DNA from: Lachnospiraceae bacterium
GTDB taxonomy: Bacteria > Bacillota > Clostridia > Lachnospirales > Lachnospiraceae
Direction of reading: 5' to 3'
DNA: 64,000 bases
NCBI GenBank assembly: GCA_009774535.1
Contig: VSNY01000003.1
Location: forward strand, 3,017 to 67,016
Shown: positions 18,082 to 25,902 of the stretch, piece after piece
Layout: each line of letters starts with the position of its first letter
Numbering within the stretch: the stretch's first letter is position 1
Program-made: the position numbers and the translations under genes
The notes under the pieces: model-generated
What the model saw: the letters and a program-made list of their open reading frames with translations, nothing else
The model's database searches: none
What the model was told of the DNA's origin: nothing

Positions 18082-19449
18082 TTACTGATTCAGTAATGCC
18101 GTATAAGAAGCTGCATTATCCGTCTTAACCATATTAATAGCAAACGCATCATACTGGCCAGGATTTCCGAGACGGTTTGTAATATTTGATTCTGTCTGTC
18201 CGTCGCCGCCAATATATTCCACTTCCAGATTCAGAATATCGTCATAATTCTGAAGCAGCGGCTGATATGTAGAGCTTAAGAAGTTATCTGAAGCATTGTA
18301 AATGTTCAGCCATACTTTCTTGGATGGGCTCTTAGCTGCATCCAGCTGTTTGGAAACCGGCTCATAAATCTTGGTAGAGTCTGTAAAATCCTGATAATTT
18401 TCAGAAGTTACCGCTACATTCAATGCATAGTAAGATCTCTGTTCTTCATTATATACAAATACATCATCAGAAAGTACATTACCAGCTTCATCTGCTGTGC
18501 CGATACCTGTATCAATATCTACACCGTCCAATGCATTACGCAGAACACGGAGCGTTAAATATGCCTGCACATCTGCATGCTGGCTGATTGTGCCGCCGTA
18601 ACCTTCAGCAATTGCAGCCACTGCATCACTGTTCGCATCATAACCGAAAGTAGGTACATTATTATCCTTCGACCATGCGTTAAACATAGACATACCCATA
18701 CCGTCATTATTGGATGCAATAATATCAATCTCTTCACCGAAAGAAGAAGACCATGTACCGATCGCATTACCAGCTGTAGCCGCATCCCAGGTAGCGCCTG
18801 CGGAATTCTTCATTTCCTGGGAAGCCAGTTCACGTACGGTATAAGTCTTGCCGCCGATTTCAAGCGTACCATCCTGTACTGCGGATGCAGAACCGTCTGT
18901 ATTTGTACCGATCGGATCACTGTTGATATTGCCGTCTTTTTCTACGCCAGTGCCAAGTGCTTTACGAATACCTCTGGTACGTGCAATGGAATCATTATGT
19001 CCGATATCGCCGATTGCCAGTACATATCCGATAACGCCGTCTCCGTTGCGGTCGATTTTATCGATATTTGCTTCAATATAATCTTTTACCATAGTTCCCT
19101 GCAGATCAGCGCCCTGATTTGCGTCAAATCCTACGTAATATGTCTTATCATTAAACGTAAGGGCTGACATATCAAGTTCGCCAGTAGAACTATTAGAAGG
19201 CTGACGGTTAAACCATACCAACGGCTTATCCTTATTCGCTACATCTCCTGAAGCTGCGCCATCATCTCCTTCTGCATCCCCTGCATCGTCCGGTGCATCT
19301 GCATTTTCATCATTTGTCGCGCCAGCGTCTTTATTATCTTCTGTTTTGTTCCCGTCATTTGCTGGTTTATCGTCTCCGCTTGAACCACATGCAGCTACAG
19401 AAAGACCCATAACTGCTGCCAATGTCATTGCTACTAATTTTCTTTTCAT
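18082..19449 (-). CDS. mglB: MglB, galactose/glucose-binding lipoprotein, circularly permuted
   Basis: The product has 455 residues. A lipoprotein signal (SVAACG, Cys21) is followed by an Asp/Ala/Gly-rich linker to about 72. The fold then starts where ordinary MglB is already at residue ~85: KPLVWFNRQP (N81), YYVGFDANQG, calcium loop DRNGDGVIG (133-141), IGHNDSIAR (H151, D153, R157), TWDAA (W221), ASNND, FGYDAN (D271). After the usual C-terminal strand (RSYYALNVAV) and a linker (356-376) come KKVWLNIYNASDNF (D388, F390) and AFAINMVKTDNAASYTALLNQ-type sequence, which matches the normal N-terminal ~80 residues. Ligand residues are kept except that Asn256 is Gln. It should bind galactose or glucose and deliver it to MglAC. 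The start has AAAGGAG at 6 nt. Confidence 0.93.
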   Translation of the reverse strand: MKRKLVAMTLAAVMGLSVAACGSSGDDKPANDGNKTEDNKDAGATNDENADAPDDAGDAEGDDGAASGDVANKDKPLVWFNRQPSNSSTGELDMSALTFNDKTYYVGFDANQGADLQGTMVKDYIEANIDKIDRNGDGVIGYVLAIGDIGHNDSIARTRGIRKALGTGVEKDGNINSDPIGTNTDGSASAVQDGTLEIGGKTYTVRELASQEMKNSAGATWDAATAGNAIGTWSSSFGEEIDIIASNNDGMGMSMFNAWSKDNNVPTFGYDANSDAVAAIAEGYGGTISQHADVQAYLTLRVLRNALDGVDIDTGIGTADEAGNVLSDDVFVYNEEQRSYYALNVAVTSENYQDFTDSTKIYEPVSKQLDAAKSPSKKVWLNIYNASDNFLSSTYQPLLQNYDDILNLEVEYIGGDGQTESNITNRLGNPGQYDAFAINMVKTDNAASYTALLNQ

Positions 19450-19754
19450 ATTTTTCTCCTTTCCTAACTATCACGCTAAAAGCGTAACCCCTTGTTACTA
19501 TTGACAGTATATCGAATATTTTTTAAATAAAACATAGAATATTTTTCGCTTTTCATTGAAATTTTTAAGATTGATCCCGGTAATATACCGTAAAATCTTA
19601 AAATATTTTGTCGAAAAATTGTGAAATCGCCGAATTTATTTTTTATCTTCCTTCAGTTAGCGATTAGTTCGCCGCAGCGTTGCCCCAGTCCGCCAAGGGT
19701 GTGTCTCCCAGCGCATCTTAATCCCACCGCCCGCTGCAGCGTCCGGTTAACCAC
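19450..19754 (-). promoter_or_regulatory. Upstream region of the mgl operon
   Basis: The gap between pepD's stop and mglB's start holds a probable minus-strand -10 (TATACT, 19506..19511) with a weak -35. A nested dyad lies at 19566..19600 (TAAGATT...CGGTAATATACCG...AATCTTA), and two short inverted repeats lie in the leader (ACGCTTTTAGCGT at 19473..19485; GTAAC-N5-GTTAC at 19484..19498). These are candidate operators for the YesN-type regulator or a repressor. No clear terminator for pepD was found. Confidence 0.4.
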
Positions 19755-21203
19755 TTACTTGTCTTTCAGCACCTCCACAATAAACTCCCAAACACGTTTC
19801 GTCGAAGATATACTCAATGTTTCCTCCGTCGTATGCACATCTTTCATATCCGGCCCAATCGAAATACAATCCAGTTCCGGCAGTTTCCCTACCAGCAGCC
19901 CGCATTCCAGTCCTGCATGAATGGCCTGAACCACCGGAGGTTTTCCATACATTCTCTCATACACAGCGGCCAGTTTTTCCCGAAATGCAGAATCTCTTTT
20001 GTACTCCCATGCCGGATAATCACCGGATCTTTCCGCGATGCCGCCCAGTCCCTCGGTCAGATATGCCATTTTATCCAGTAAGGCATCCTTCGCGCTGCTG
20101 ATGGAGCTGCGTACTGCATAACTTAATGACAGCTCGTTTGCATCTAACTTTAATACTCCAAGGTTTAAGGATGTTTCCACAAGTCCTTTTACATCAGCGC
20201 TCATTGTCTGGATTCCGTTCGGCAGCGCTTCAAGCAGCAGTATGACGCGTTTTGTGCTGTCCCTGTTCAGCATCTTACCTGGCATTGGTACGTTTTCCTG
20301 CTCTGTCCGGATTCTGATGTTAGCATCTGTAACTGCATATTCGTTTGACAGATCGTTCTGAATCTTGGCAAGTGCTTGTGTAACTGTTTCAGTATCCTGC
20401 TGTGGAATACACAGGATTGCCTTGCATTCTCTTGGGATCGCATTATCTTTTCTGCCGCCTTCTGCCGAAGAAAGATGATATTTCGTATGTTTTGCCAGTT
20501 CTGTCAGAATACGGCCCATAATCAGATTCGCGTTTGCGCGTCCTTTATCAATTTCTACGCCTGAATGACCGCCGTTAAGGCCGTTTACCGTAATCTCCAT
20601 CACACAGCCCTGCGCGTCTACACACTGCACTGGCAGACGGCATTCGATTCTTGCTCCGCCTGCGCAGCCTGCCAGTAAAAATCCCTCTTCCTCAGAATCC
20701 AGGTTCAGCAGCCTGCGTCCTTCCAGCATGGATATGTCAATTCCTGACGCTCCTTCCATACCAACTTCTTCAGATACGGTAAACAGAACTTCCAGCTTTG
20801 GATGGGCGATGGTATCTGAGGCAAGTAGCGCGAGCGCATAGGCAATCGCAATGCCATTATCACCTCCAAGTGTCGTACCGTCTGCTGTCAGATTGTCGCC
20901 TTCTACTAACAGCTGAATGCCGTCTGTCTCAAAATTTGTCTTACAGTCCGGTTTTTTCTCACATACCATATCCAGATGGCCCTGCAAAATAATCGGCTCC
21001 TCCTGCTCATAACCAGGTGTGGCGTCTTTCATGATAATGACATTTTTCAGTTCATCCTGGATATAGAAAAGCCCGTGCTTTTTCGCAAATTCTACGCAAT
21101 AATTACTGATTTTTTCCTCTTGATAAGAAGCGCGCGGAATGGAACTGATTTCTTCAAAATACGTAAATACTTCTTTTGGCTCTAAATTCGATAATGCGCC
21201 CAT
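19755..21203 (-). CDS. pepD: Aminoacyl-histidine dipeptidase PepD (M20 family)
   Basis: This cytoplasmic zinc dipeptidase of 482 residues hydrolyses Xaa-His and many other dipeptides. It has the M20 metal and catalytic motifs: ILQGHLDMV, DGTTLGGDNGIA, VSEEVGMEGA with the general-base Glu, LLNLDSEEEG and the C-terminal VQAIHAGLECGLL. Length and order match the PepD/carnosinase-like group. The gene stands alone on the minus strand, with the mgl operon beginning about 300 nt downstream. Confidence 0.94.
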   Translation of the reverse strand: MGALSNLEPKEVFTYFEEISSIPRASYQEEKISNYCVEFAKKHGLFYIQDELKNVIIMKDATPGYEQEEPIILQGHLDMVCEKKPDCKTNFETDGIQLLVEGDNLTADGTTLGGDNGIAIAYALALLASDTIAHPKLEVLFTVSEEVGMEGASGIDISMLEGRRLLNLDSEEEGFLLAGCAGGARIECRLPVQCVDAQGCVMEITVNGLNGGHSGVEIDKGRANANLIMGRILTELAKHTKYHLSSAEGGRKDNAIPRECKAILCIPQQDTETVTQALAKIQNDLSNEYAVTDANIRIRTEQENVPMPGKMLNRDSTKRVILLLEALPNGIQTMSADVKGLVETSLNLGVLKLDANELSLSYAVRSSISSAKDALLDKMAYLTEGLGGIAERSGDYPAWEYKRDSAFREKLAAVYERMYGKPPVVQAIHAGLECGLLVGKLPELDCISIGPDMKDVHTTEETLSISSTKRVWEFIVEVLKDK

Positions 21204-21240
21204 AAATCTCCTTTCTTTTCACATTTAAATACTGCAGGTT

Positions 21241-21603
21241 TTATTTATTTTTTCTTTTTTTATTTTCATATACAATAAAACGATTATTATGCAGAATCCG
21301 GATATACTCACATAACCGTTCATATAATGGCTCTGCTTTTTTTCCAAACTTTCCTTTCACAGCTGTTCCGATCTCGTAAACGGTTTTGACGCCGTCCAGT
21401 TCCTGCCAGATAAAGCTTCCAAGGTCATCCAGCTCAATTTTGCTGACTTTTGGCTTGCGGAATATGATCTGTGCCATCCGGTTAAACATCCCGCGGTTGA
21501 CTACAGCTATTTCTACATGTTTCTTCTGATTTAAATCCCACGCATACAACTGATTTCTTTTTGGTACATAGTCCAAAAAATTTTCCTGCTTCTTTTTGCC
21601 CAT
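21241..21603 (-). CDS. PqqD-like small protein
   Basis: I choose ATG 21603 (GAAGG 8 nt upstream) over an upstream start, giving 120 residues. The second half fits the PqqD/winged-helix peptide-chaperone family (LDDLGSFIWQELDGVKTVYEIG...KAEPLYERLCEYIRILHNNRFIVY). PqqD domains bind precursor peptides for radical-SAM enzymes, but no radical-SAM gene or precursor is adjacent. The basic N-terminal part (NFLDYVPKRN...VAVVNRG-like) also recurs in stand-alone Lachnospiraceae proteins. The actual role is unknown. Confidence 0.65.
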   Translation of the reverse strand: MGKKKQENFLDYVPKRNQLYAWDLNQKKHVEIAVVNRGMFNRMAQIIFRKPKVSKIELDDLGSFIWQELDGVKTVYEIGTAVKGKFGKKAEPLYERLCEYIRILHNNRFIVYENKKRKNK

Positions 21604-21672
21604 ACGCAATCCTTCACACCGCCATCTCTGCAGCACTCTGGCTGGTTCTTTTTCTAAATATAATTATAAATC

Positions 21673-23571
21673 TTATTTTTTCTTTTTGACCATCACGAAA
21701 TACAACGATGCTGTCAACAAGGCGAAAAATGCCAATCCGCCCCAGTTCCCCAGATTGATTTTCTCAGAAAGATTGAAAACATCTCCCAGGTTTTTCTCAG
21801 CATCCACCTTAATAACCGCAAACACTGCCAGCATAATGCCAACCAGCCCTTCGCCTGCGATCAAGCCGGAGGAATACAGAACGCCGTTTTCTACTTTTCT
21901 CTTACGATCGCTTTCTGTCTCATTCTTTTTCTTTTCAAAATACAGCCTTACCAGACCGCCGACGATCATTGGCGTACTCAGATGAATCGGCAGATAAAGA
22001 CCGACTGCAAACGGCAGCACCGGAATCCCCAAAATCTCTACGACAATGGCAATAAATACACCAGCAAATACAAGCGCCCATGGAAGGTTGCCGTTCATAA
22101 CGCCTTCAACTACCATCTTCATCAGCATAGCCTGCGGAGCCGGAAGCTGTTCGGTACCATAAGACCATGCTGCATTCAGCAGATATAACACGCCGCCAAT
22201 CGTAATTGCGGAAGCAACGACGCCGATCAGTTCCCCGATCTGCTGATTTTTCGGCGTGGAACCGACTAAAAATCCTGTTTTTAAATCCTGCGATGTATCC
22301 CCTGCAATCGCTGCAATGATACAGATAATGGAACCGATACTGATCGCTGCCACCATACCCGTCATTCCGATCATACCAGTCGCCTTTAATACCATCGTAG
22401 AAATAAGCAGTGTCGCAATCGCCATACCGGACACTGGGTTATTCGAGCTTCCGACAAGGCCGACCATGCGGGAAGATACAGTTGCAAAAAAGAACCCGAA
22501 TATAATGATAATTACAGCGCCCAACAGATTCACCGGAATCACCGGACACAGCCACATAAAGATTGCCAGGACGCCAATTCCGATAAATACAAAATTCATC
22601 GGCAGATCCTGTGTCGTCCGGTTGGAAACGCCAGCTTTTGCGCCAAACCCTTTCACAGCCTGACGGAATGTACGCACGATCAGCGGCAGAGATTTGATCA
22701 GACTCATAATACCGCCTGCTGCCACCGCTCCGGCGCCAATGTAACGGATATAAGTACCCCACAAATCAAACGGCGCGAGCGTATTGATCGGATCAGTTCC
22801 CGGATATATAACTGCGTCCCCGCCAAACAGCGCGATCAGCGGCATAATTACAAACCATCCCAGCGTACCGCCCGCCAGCAGATACGAGGAGACTTTCGCG
22901 CCGCAGATATAACCTACGCCAAGCAGCGCCGGAAGCACGTCCATACCAATGCCGGAACCTTTATAACTTTTGATCTCAAAGTCTACTTCACTTGGAAAAA
23001 TGCAGAGACCGTCTGCAATAAATTTATAGACCGCAGATACGCCCAGGCCTAAAAATACCGTTGAAGCGCTTGCTCCGCCTTCTTCTCCCGCCATTAACAC
23101 TTCCGCGCATGCTTTTCCTTCCGGATACGGAAGCGTCCCGTGTTCCTGTACAATCAAAGCGGTACGCAGCGGAATCATAAATAAAATACCAATCACACCG
23201 CCGACAAACGCAATCAGCGCGATTTCAATAAGAGAAGGCGTCTGCGTCCCTCCCTCCTGCGCCCACATAAATAACGCAGGCAGCGTAAAAATAGCTCCCG
23301 CAGCTAACGATTCACCCGCAGAACCGATCGTCTGCACAATATTATTCTCCAAAATAGAATCCCGTCTTAAAATCACGCGGATCACGCCCATAGAAATCAC
23401 AGCCGCCGGAATAGACGCTGATACAGTCATTCCCACCCGCAGTCCCAAATATGCATTCGCGCCGCCAAACAATACGGCAAGCAAAATACCAAGTATAATC
23501 GAGACAGGCGTAATTTCCGGCATGACCTTATCCGCCGGAATGTACGGCTTAAACTCATTTGTCTGATTCAT
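21673..23571 (-). CDS. OPT-family oligopeptide transporter
   Basis: The product is a 632-residue polytopic membrane protein with about 14-16 hydrophobic segments. OPT signatures include ANAYLGLRVGMTVSASIPAA, NNIVQTIGSAGESLAAG and PEGKACAEVL. The family imports short peptides or metal chelates by proton symport; the substrate cannot be inferred. The start is the ATG at 23571, with GGAGG 11 nt upstream. An in-frame TTG at 23601 would place the ribosome site inside the gene. Confidence 0.9.
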   Translation of the reverse strand: MNQTNEFKPYIPADKVMPEITPVSIILGILLAVLFGGANAYLGLRVGMTVSASIPAAVISMGVIRVILRRDSILENNIVQTIGSAGESLAAGAIFTLPALFMWAQEGGTQTPSLIEIALIAFVGGVIGILFMIPLRTALIVQEHGTLPYPEGKACAEVLMAGEEGGASASTVFLGLGVSAVYKFIADGLCIFPSEVDFEIKSYKGSGIGMDVLPALLGVGYICGAKVSSYLLAGGTLGWFVIMPLIALFGGDAVIYPGTDPINTLAPFDLWGTYIRYIGAGAVAAGGIMSLIKSLPLIVRTFRQAVKGFGAKAGVSNRTTQDLPMNFVFIGIGVLAIFMWLCPVIPVNLLGAVIIIIFGFFFATVSSRMVGLVGSSNNPVSGMAIATLLISTMVLKATGMIGMTGMVAAISIGSIICIIAAIAGDTSQDLKTGFLVGSTPKNQQIGELIGVVASAITIGGVLYLLNAAWSYGTEQLPAPQAMLMKMVVEGVMNGNLPWALVFAGVFIAIVVEILGIPVLPFAVGLYLPIHLSTPMIVGGLVRLYFEKKKNETESDRKRKVENGVLYSSGLIAGEGLVGIMLAVFAVIKVDAEKNLGDVFNLSEKINLGNWGGLAFFALLTASLYFVMVKKKK

Positions 23572-23677
23572 AGTAAAAAAATCCTCCTTATTTTTGATCA
23601 ATTCCTATTATCCAATGAATTTTGACGCTTGTCAATTGTATTGATAAAAAATATCGCAATCTATTTGAGATTTTTTC

Positions 23678-23705
23678 TTGTATTTATGGAAAATTATGGT
23701 ATAAT
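23678..23705 (+). promoter_or_regulatory. Promoter of tRNA-Ser
   Basis: TTGTAT (23678..23683) and TATAAT (23700..23705) are 16 nt apart, about 37 nt before the tRNA. Confidence 0.65.
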
Positions 23706-23741
23706 CTTAATACAGCATTTATTTTTTATTATTTTTTGATT

Positions 23742-23827
23742 GGAGAGTTGTCCGAGCGGTTTAAGGTGCGGCTCTCGAAAAGCCGTGTGCCTCAAAAGCA
23801 CCGTGGGTTCGAATCCCATGCTCTCCG
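23742..23827 (+). tRNA. tRNA-Ser (anticodon CGA)
   Basis: The cloverleaf is clear: acceptor GGAGAGT/GCTCTCC, anticodon stem CGGCT/AGCCG around loop CTCGAAA, a long variable arm (GTGCCTCAAAAGCAC) typical of class II tRNAs, and T arm GTGGGTTCGAATCCCAT. The discriminator is G and CCA is not encoded. It reads UCG codons. Confidence 0.95.
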
Positions 23828-23884
23828 TTTATTGTACTGTGCAGATGTACAGTACTTTCTATAAATACATCCTACCTCCAATTT

Positions 23885-23920
23885 AAAAAAAGAGTTCTGT
23901 GCAAACAGAACTCTTTTTTA
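23885..23920. terminator. Bidirectional terminator between tRNA-Ser and larB
   Basis: A 10-bp stem (AGAGTTCTGT / ACAGAACTCT, GCAA loop) is flanked by A6 on the left and T7 on the right, so it works for both the plus-strand tRNA and the minus-strand larB. Confidence 0.9.
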
Positions 23921-23940
23921 CTTTGGGACAGCGGTTGTCC

Positions 23941-24720
23941 TTACACAGCCGCCACTGCAAGGCGGTTGATCTGAGCTGCCAGATAGCCAGCCCCGTATCC
24001 GTTATCAATATTTACTACCGCAATTCCATTCGCGCACGAATTAATCATTGTCAGCAATGCAGACAGACCGTTCATAGACGCGCCATACCCGACCGAAGTC
24101 GGAACCGCAATAACCGGTTTGTCCACTAATCCACCCAGCACACTAGCCAGGGCGCCTTCCATTCCTGCCACCGCCACAACACAATTTGCCTGCTGAATCG
24201 TATCAAGATTCGATAGCAGCCGATGAATGCCGCTGACGCCTACGTCATACACACGTTCTATTTGTGTTCCAAAATATTCCGCAGTCTGGGCAGCTTCTTC
24301 CGCAACCGGAATATCAGCCGTTCCTGCTGTGCAGACTGCCACTTTTCCCTGGCGGGTCTTTCCTTCTTTTTCTATTTTAATAATCCTGGAAACCGGATCA
24401 TAAATGGTCTGCGGATATTGTTTCTGAATCATTTCATATTGTGCCTGTGACGCTCTGGTGCCGAACACTTCCTGATCCTGCGCATACAACCTGCCAAAAA
24501 TCTGCAGCAGATGTTCGTCCGCCTTGCCGCTGCAAAAAATAACTTCTGCAAATCCGGAACGAATTTTTCTATGTGTATCCAGTTTTGCATAGCCCATTTC
24601 TTCAAACGGCTGCCTGCGGAAGAACTGCTCTGCGTCTTCTACCGATATTTCACCCGCCTGCACTTGTTTCAAAACCTCTTTTACTTCCATATCAATAGCA
24701 TCCGCCTCCTTTTCAGACAT
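23941..24720 (-). CDS. larB: Nickel-pincer cofactor biosynthesis protein LarB
   Basis: The product has 259 residues. LarB carboxylates and hydrolyses nicotinic acid adenine dinucleotide as the first step of nickel-pincer nucleotide synthesis. The C-terminal PurE-like domain is plain (VCTAGTADIPVAEEA, VAGMEGALASVLGGL, VPTSVGYGAS). It is a solitary larB: no larC, larE or larA is in the window. The ATG at 24720 overlaps the stop of a 22-codon chimeric ORF by 8 nt and has only a weak AGAAG site. An internal ATG at 24690 with AAAAGGAGG 14 nt upstream is an alternative start giving MEVKEVLKQ. Confidence 0.92.
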   Translation of the reverse strand: MSEKEADAIDMEVKEVLKQVQAGEISVEDAEQFFRRQPFEEMGYAKLDTHRKIRSGFAEVIFCSGKADEHLLQIFGRLYAQDQEVFGTRASQAQYEMIQKQYPQTIYDPVSRIIKIEKEGKTRQGKVAVCTAGTADIPVAEEAAQTAEYFGTQIERVYDVGVSGIHRLLSNLDTIQQANCVVAVAGMEGALASVLGGLVDKPVIAVPTSVGYGASMNGLSALLTMINSCANGIAVVNIDNGYGAGYLAAQINRLAVAAV

Positions 24721-24815
24721 GATTATATTCTTCTAATACGGAAATTACCTCCGCATAAATAGCATCCTCCTTTTCAGACATGGTTATATTCCTCCAATAC
24801 CGGAATTACCTCCGC
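24695..24815 (-). repeat. Diverged ~60-bp tandem duplication across the HAD/larB junction
   Basis: Copies at about 24695..24753 and 24759..24815 (64-nt period) share most positions. Each contains the HAD gene's last codons (EVI-VLEEYNHV, stop) overlapping a larB-like start (ATGTCTGAAAAGGAGG). Scattered differences indicate an old duplication. Confidence 0.9.
24713..24781 (-). CDS. Chimeric 22-codon ORF between the HAD gene and larB
   Basis: ATG at 24781 overlaps the HAD stop by 8 nt and has GGAGG 9 nt upstream, a better ribosome site than larB's own. The peptide starts MSEKEDAIYA like LarB and ends EVISVLEEYNHV like the HAD protein, then stops overlapping larB's ATG. It is a by-product of the tandem duplication. 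It may couple translation into larB; a function for the peptide itself is not implied. Confidence 0.4.
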   Translation of the reverse strand: MSEKEDAIYAEVISVLEEYNHV

Positions 24816-25433
24816 CAAATCTTTTACACACCGATATAACATTTTCTCCGTATCTGCATCCGGCCCGTTCAAATCCGGCACCATAACCGGACACAGACCA
24901 GCCCGGTATGCAGCCATAATACCATTTGGAGAATCCTCAAGCGCCATACATTCACGTGGATCTGTATCCAGCCGCGCCGCCGCTTCCAAATAAATATCCG
25001 GCGCAGGCTTTCCATTTTCAACCATAGCGGCGCATACAATCTGGTCAAAATAGCCCAGCCGGTTCAATGATCCCAGATAACGCTTCGTACGTTCCAGGTC
25101 CGTAGCCGTCGCGACTGCCGTCTTATAATGATGTTCCTTTAAATAATCCAGCAGCTTCCCCAGTCCCGGCTTTTCTTCCAACCCATAAGTCTCAATATGC
25201 TCGTTCATCAGCTTCAAACGCAAAGCTCTGACCTTTTGATAATCAAAATCTTCTCCAAGCTGCGCCTTTAGTTTCGGTATCGCATATTTTGCAGCCAGGC
25301 TGCGGATACCAAGCGCATGCTCTTTGCGCATATCATAACCATAATTATGCGCCGCCTCCAGCCAATACCGCAGCAATAATTTTTCAGTATCAATCATCAA
25401 TCCGTCCATATCAAAAACAACTGCTTTAATCAT
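24774..25433 (-). CDS. HAD-family phosphatase, beta-phosphoglucomutase-like
   Basis: This 219-residue hydrolase has HAD motif I DMDGLMIDTE (nucleophile D8, acid D10), a helical cap, motif II with TAVATATDLERTKRYL, and motif IV ALEDSPNGIMAA. Members dephosphorylate sugar phosphates or similar small metabolites; the substrate is not evident. It lies between SRP RNA and larB, with a ribosome site AGGAAGG before the ATG. Its 3' end is duplicated downstream. Confidence 0.87.
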   Translation of the reverse strand: MIKAVVFDMDGLMIDTEKLLLRYWLEAAHNYGYDMRKEHALGIRSLAAKYAIPKLKAQLGEDFDYQKVRALRLKLMNEHIETYGLEEKPGLGKLLDYLKEHHYKTAVATATDLERTKRYLGSLNRLGYFDQIVCAAMVENGKPAPDIYLEAAARLDTDPRECMALEDSPNGIMAAYRAGLCPVMVPDLNGPDADTEKMLYRCVKDLAEVIPVLEEYNHV

Positions 25434-25483
25434 CTGTTCCCTTCCTTTTCTTTTTATAAATCATGGATGTCATAAAGTATAAC

Positions 25484-25510
25484 AAAAAAACGCAGGCTTT
25501 GATCCTGCGC
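25484..25510 (-). terminator. Terminator of the SRP RNA gene
   Basis: On the minus strand a GCGCAGG/CCTGCG hairpin is followed by seven T, about 40 nt after the predicted 3' end of SRP RNA and before the HAD gene. Confidence 0.85.
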
Positions 25511-25550
25511 GCTTTCCAACATCTGTAGATACGTCATGTTTTATTTTTTT

Positions 25551-25810
25551 GGACATCCTGCTTTGAATCCCGGCCCTAAACGTTACTCTGGCAGTTAACT
25601 CGGCCCAGGCACCCTTACGGCACACAAGAGGTCTTGCTTAGTGCTGCTCCATTCCTGACCTGACACGGTTCACAAGTTCCTGTTGCGTAAGACCCAGACG
25701 TCAACGCCACTTACCAGAGGCTGCTTTAAAACCAAAAGACCCGAGGCAGGATATCACCCCAGCTATAGCGGATTGCTGGTACAGGGCACCGCTAGCGCCC
25801 CGGCTGTCCG
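25551..25810 (-). ncRNA. ffs: Signal recognition particle RNA, large bacterial type
   Basis: The universally conserved SRP domain IV is present on the minus strand: GTCAGGTCAGGAATGGAGCAGC with flanking AACCGTGTC and AAGCAAGAC. The molecule is about 260 nt, starts near GGACAGCCGGGGC and ends in GATGTCC, whose terminal bases can pair, so it carries the Alu-domain helices found in Bacillus/Clostridium SRP RNA. It binds Ffh and targets nascent membrane and secreted proteins. Ends are estimated from the promoter and the pairing and could be off by several bases. Confidence 0.92.
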
Positions 25811-25816
25811 TGTATT

Positions 25817-25845
25817 ATTATATAGTGTTTTGGGTGGATTGTCAA
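25817..25845 (-). promoter_or_regulatory. Consensus promoter of SRP RNA
   Basis: Exact TTGACA (25840..25845) and TATAAT (25817..25822) with 17-nt spacing on the minus strand, just before the RNA's 5' end. Confidence 0.9.
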
Positions 25846-25902
25846 ATCATTCATGAAAAAATATTCGATGAATCGCAACAATTCCATGGGAGATCTGAAC
25901 GG

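Noticed and set aside
18577..19167. 196-codon plus-strand ORF opposite mglB
   Set aside because: It is antisense to the clearly coding mglB frame, Cys/Ile-rich without domain logic and with no ribosome site; a shadow of mglB codon use.
18082..19449. MglB as a truncated or frameshifted binding protein
   Set aside because: All parts of the fold are present in one frame, only in permuted order, with intact signal peptide and ligand residues.
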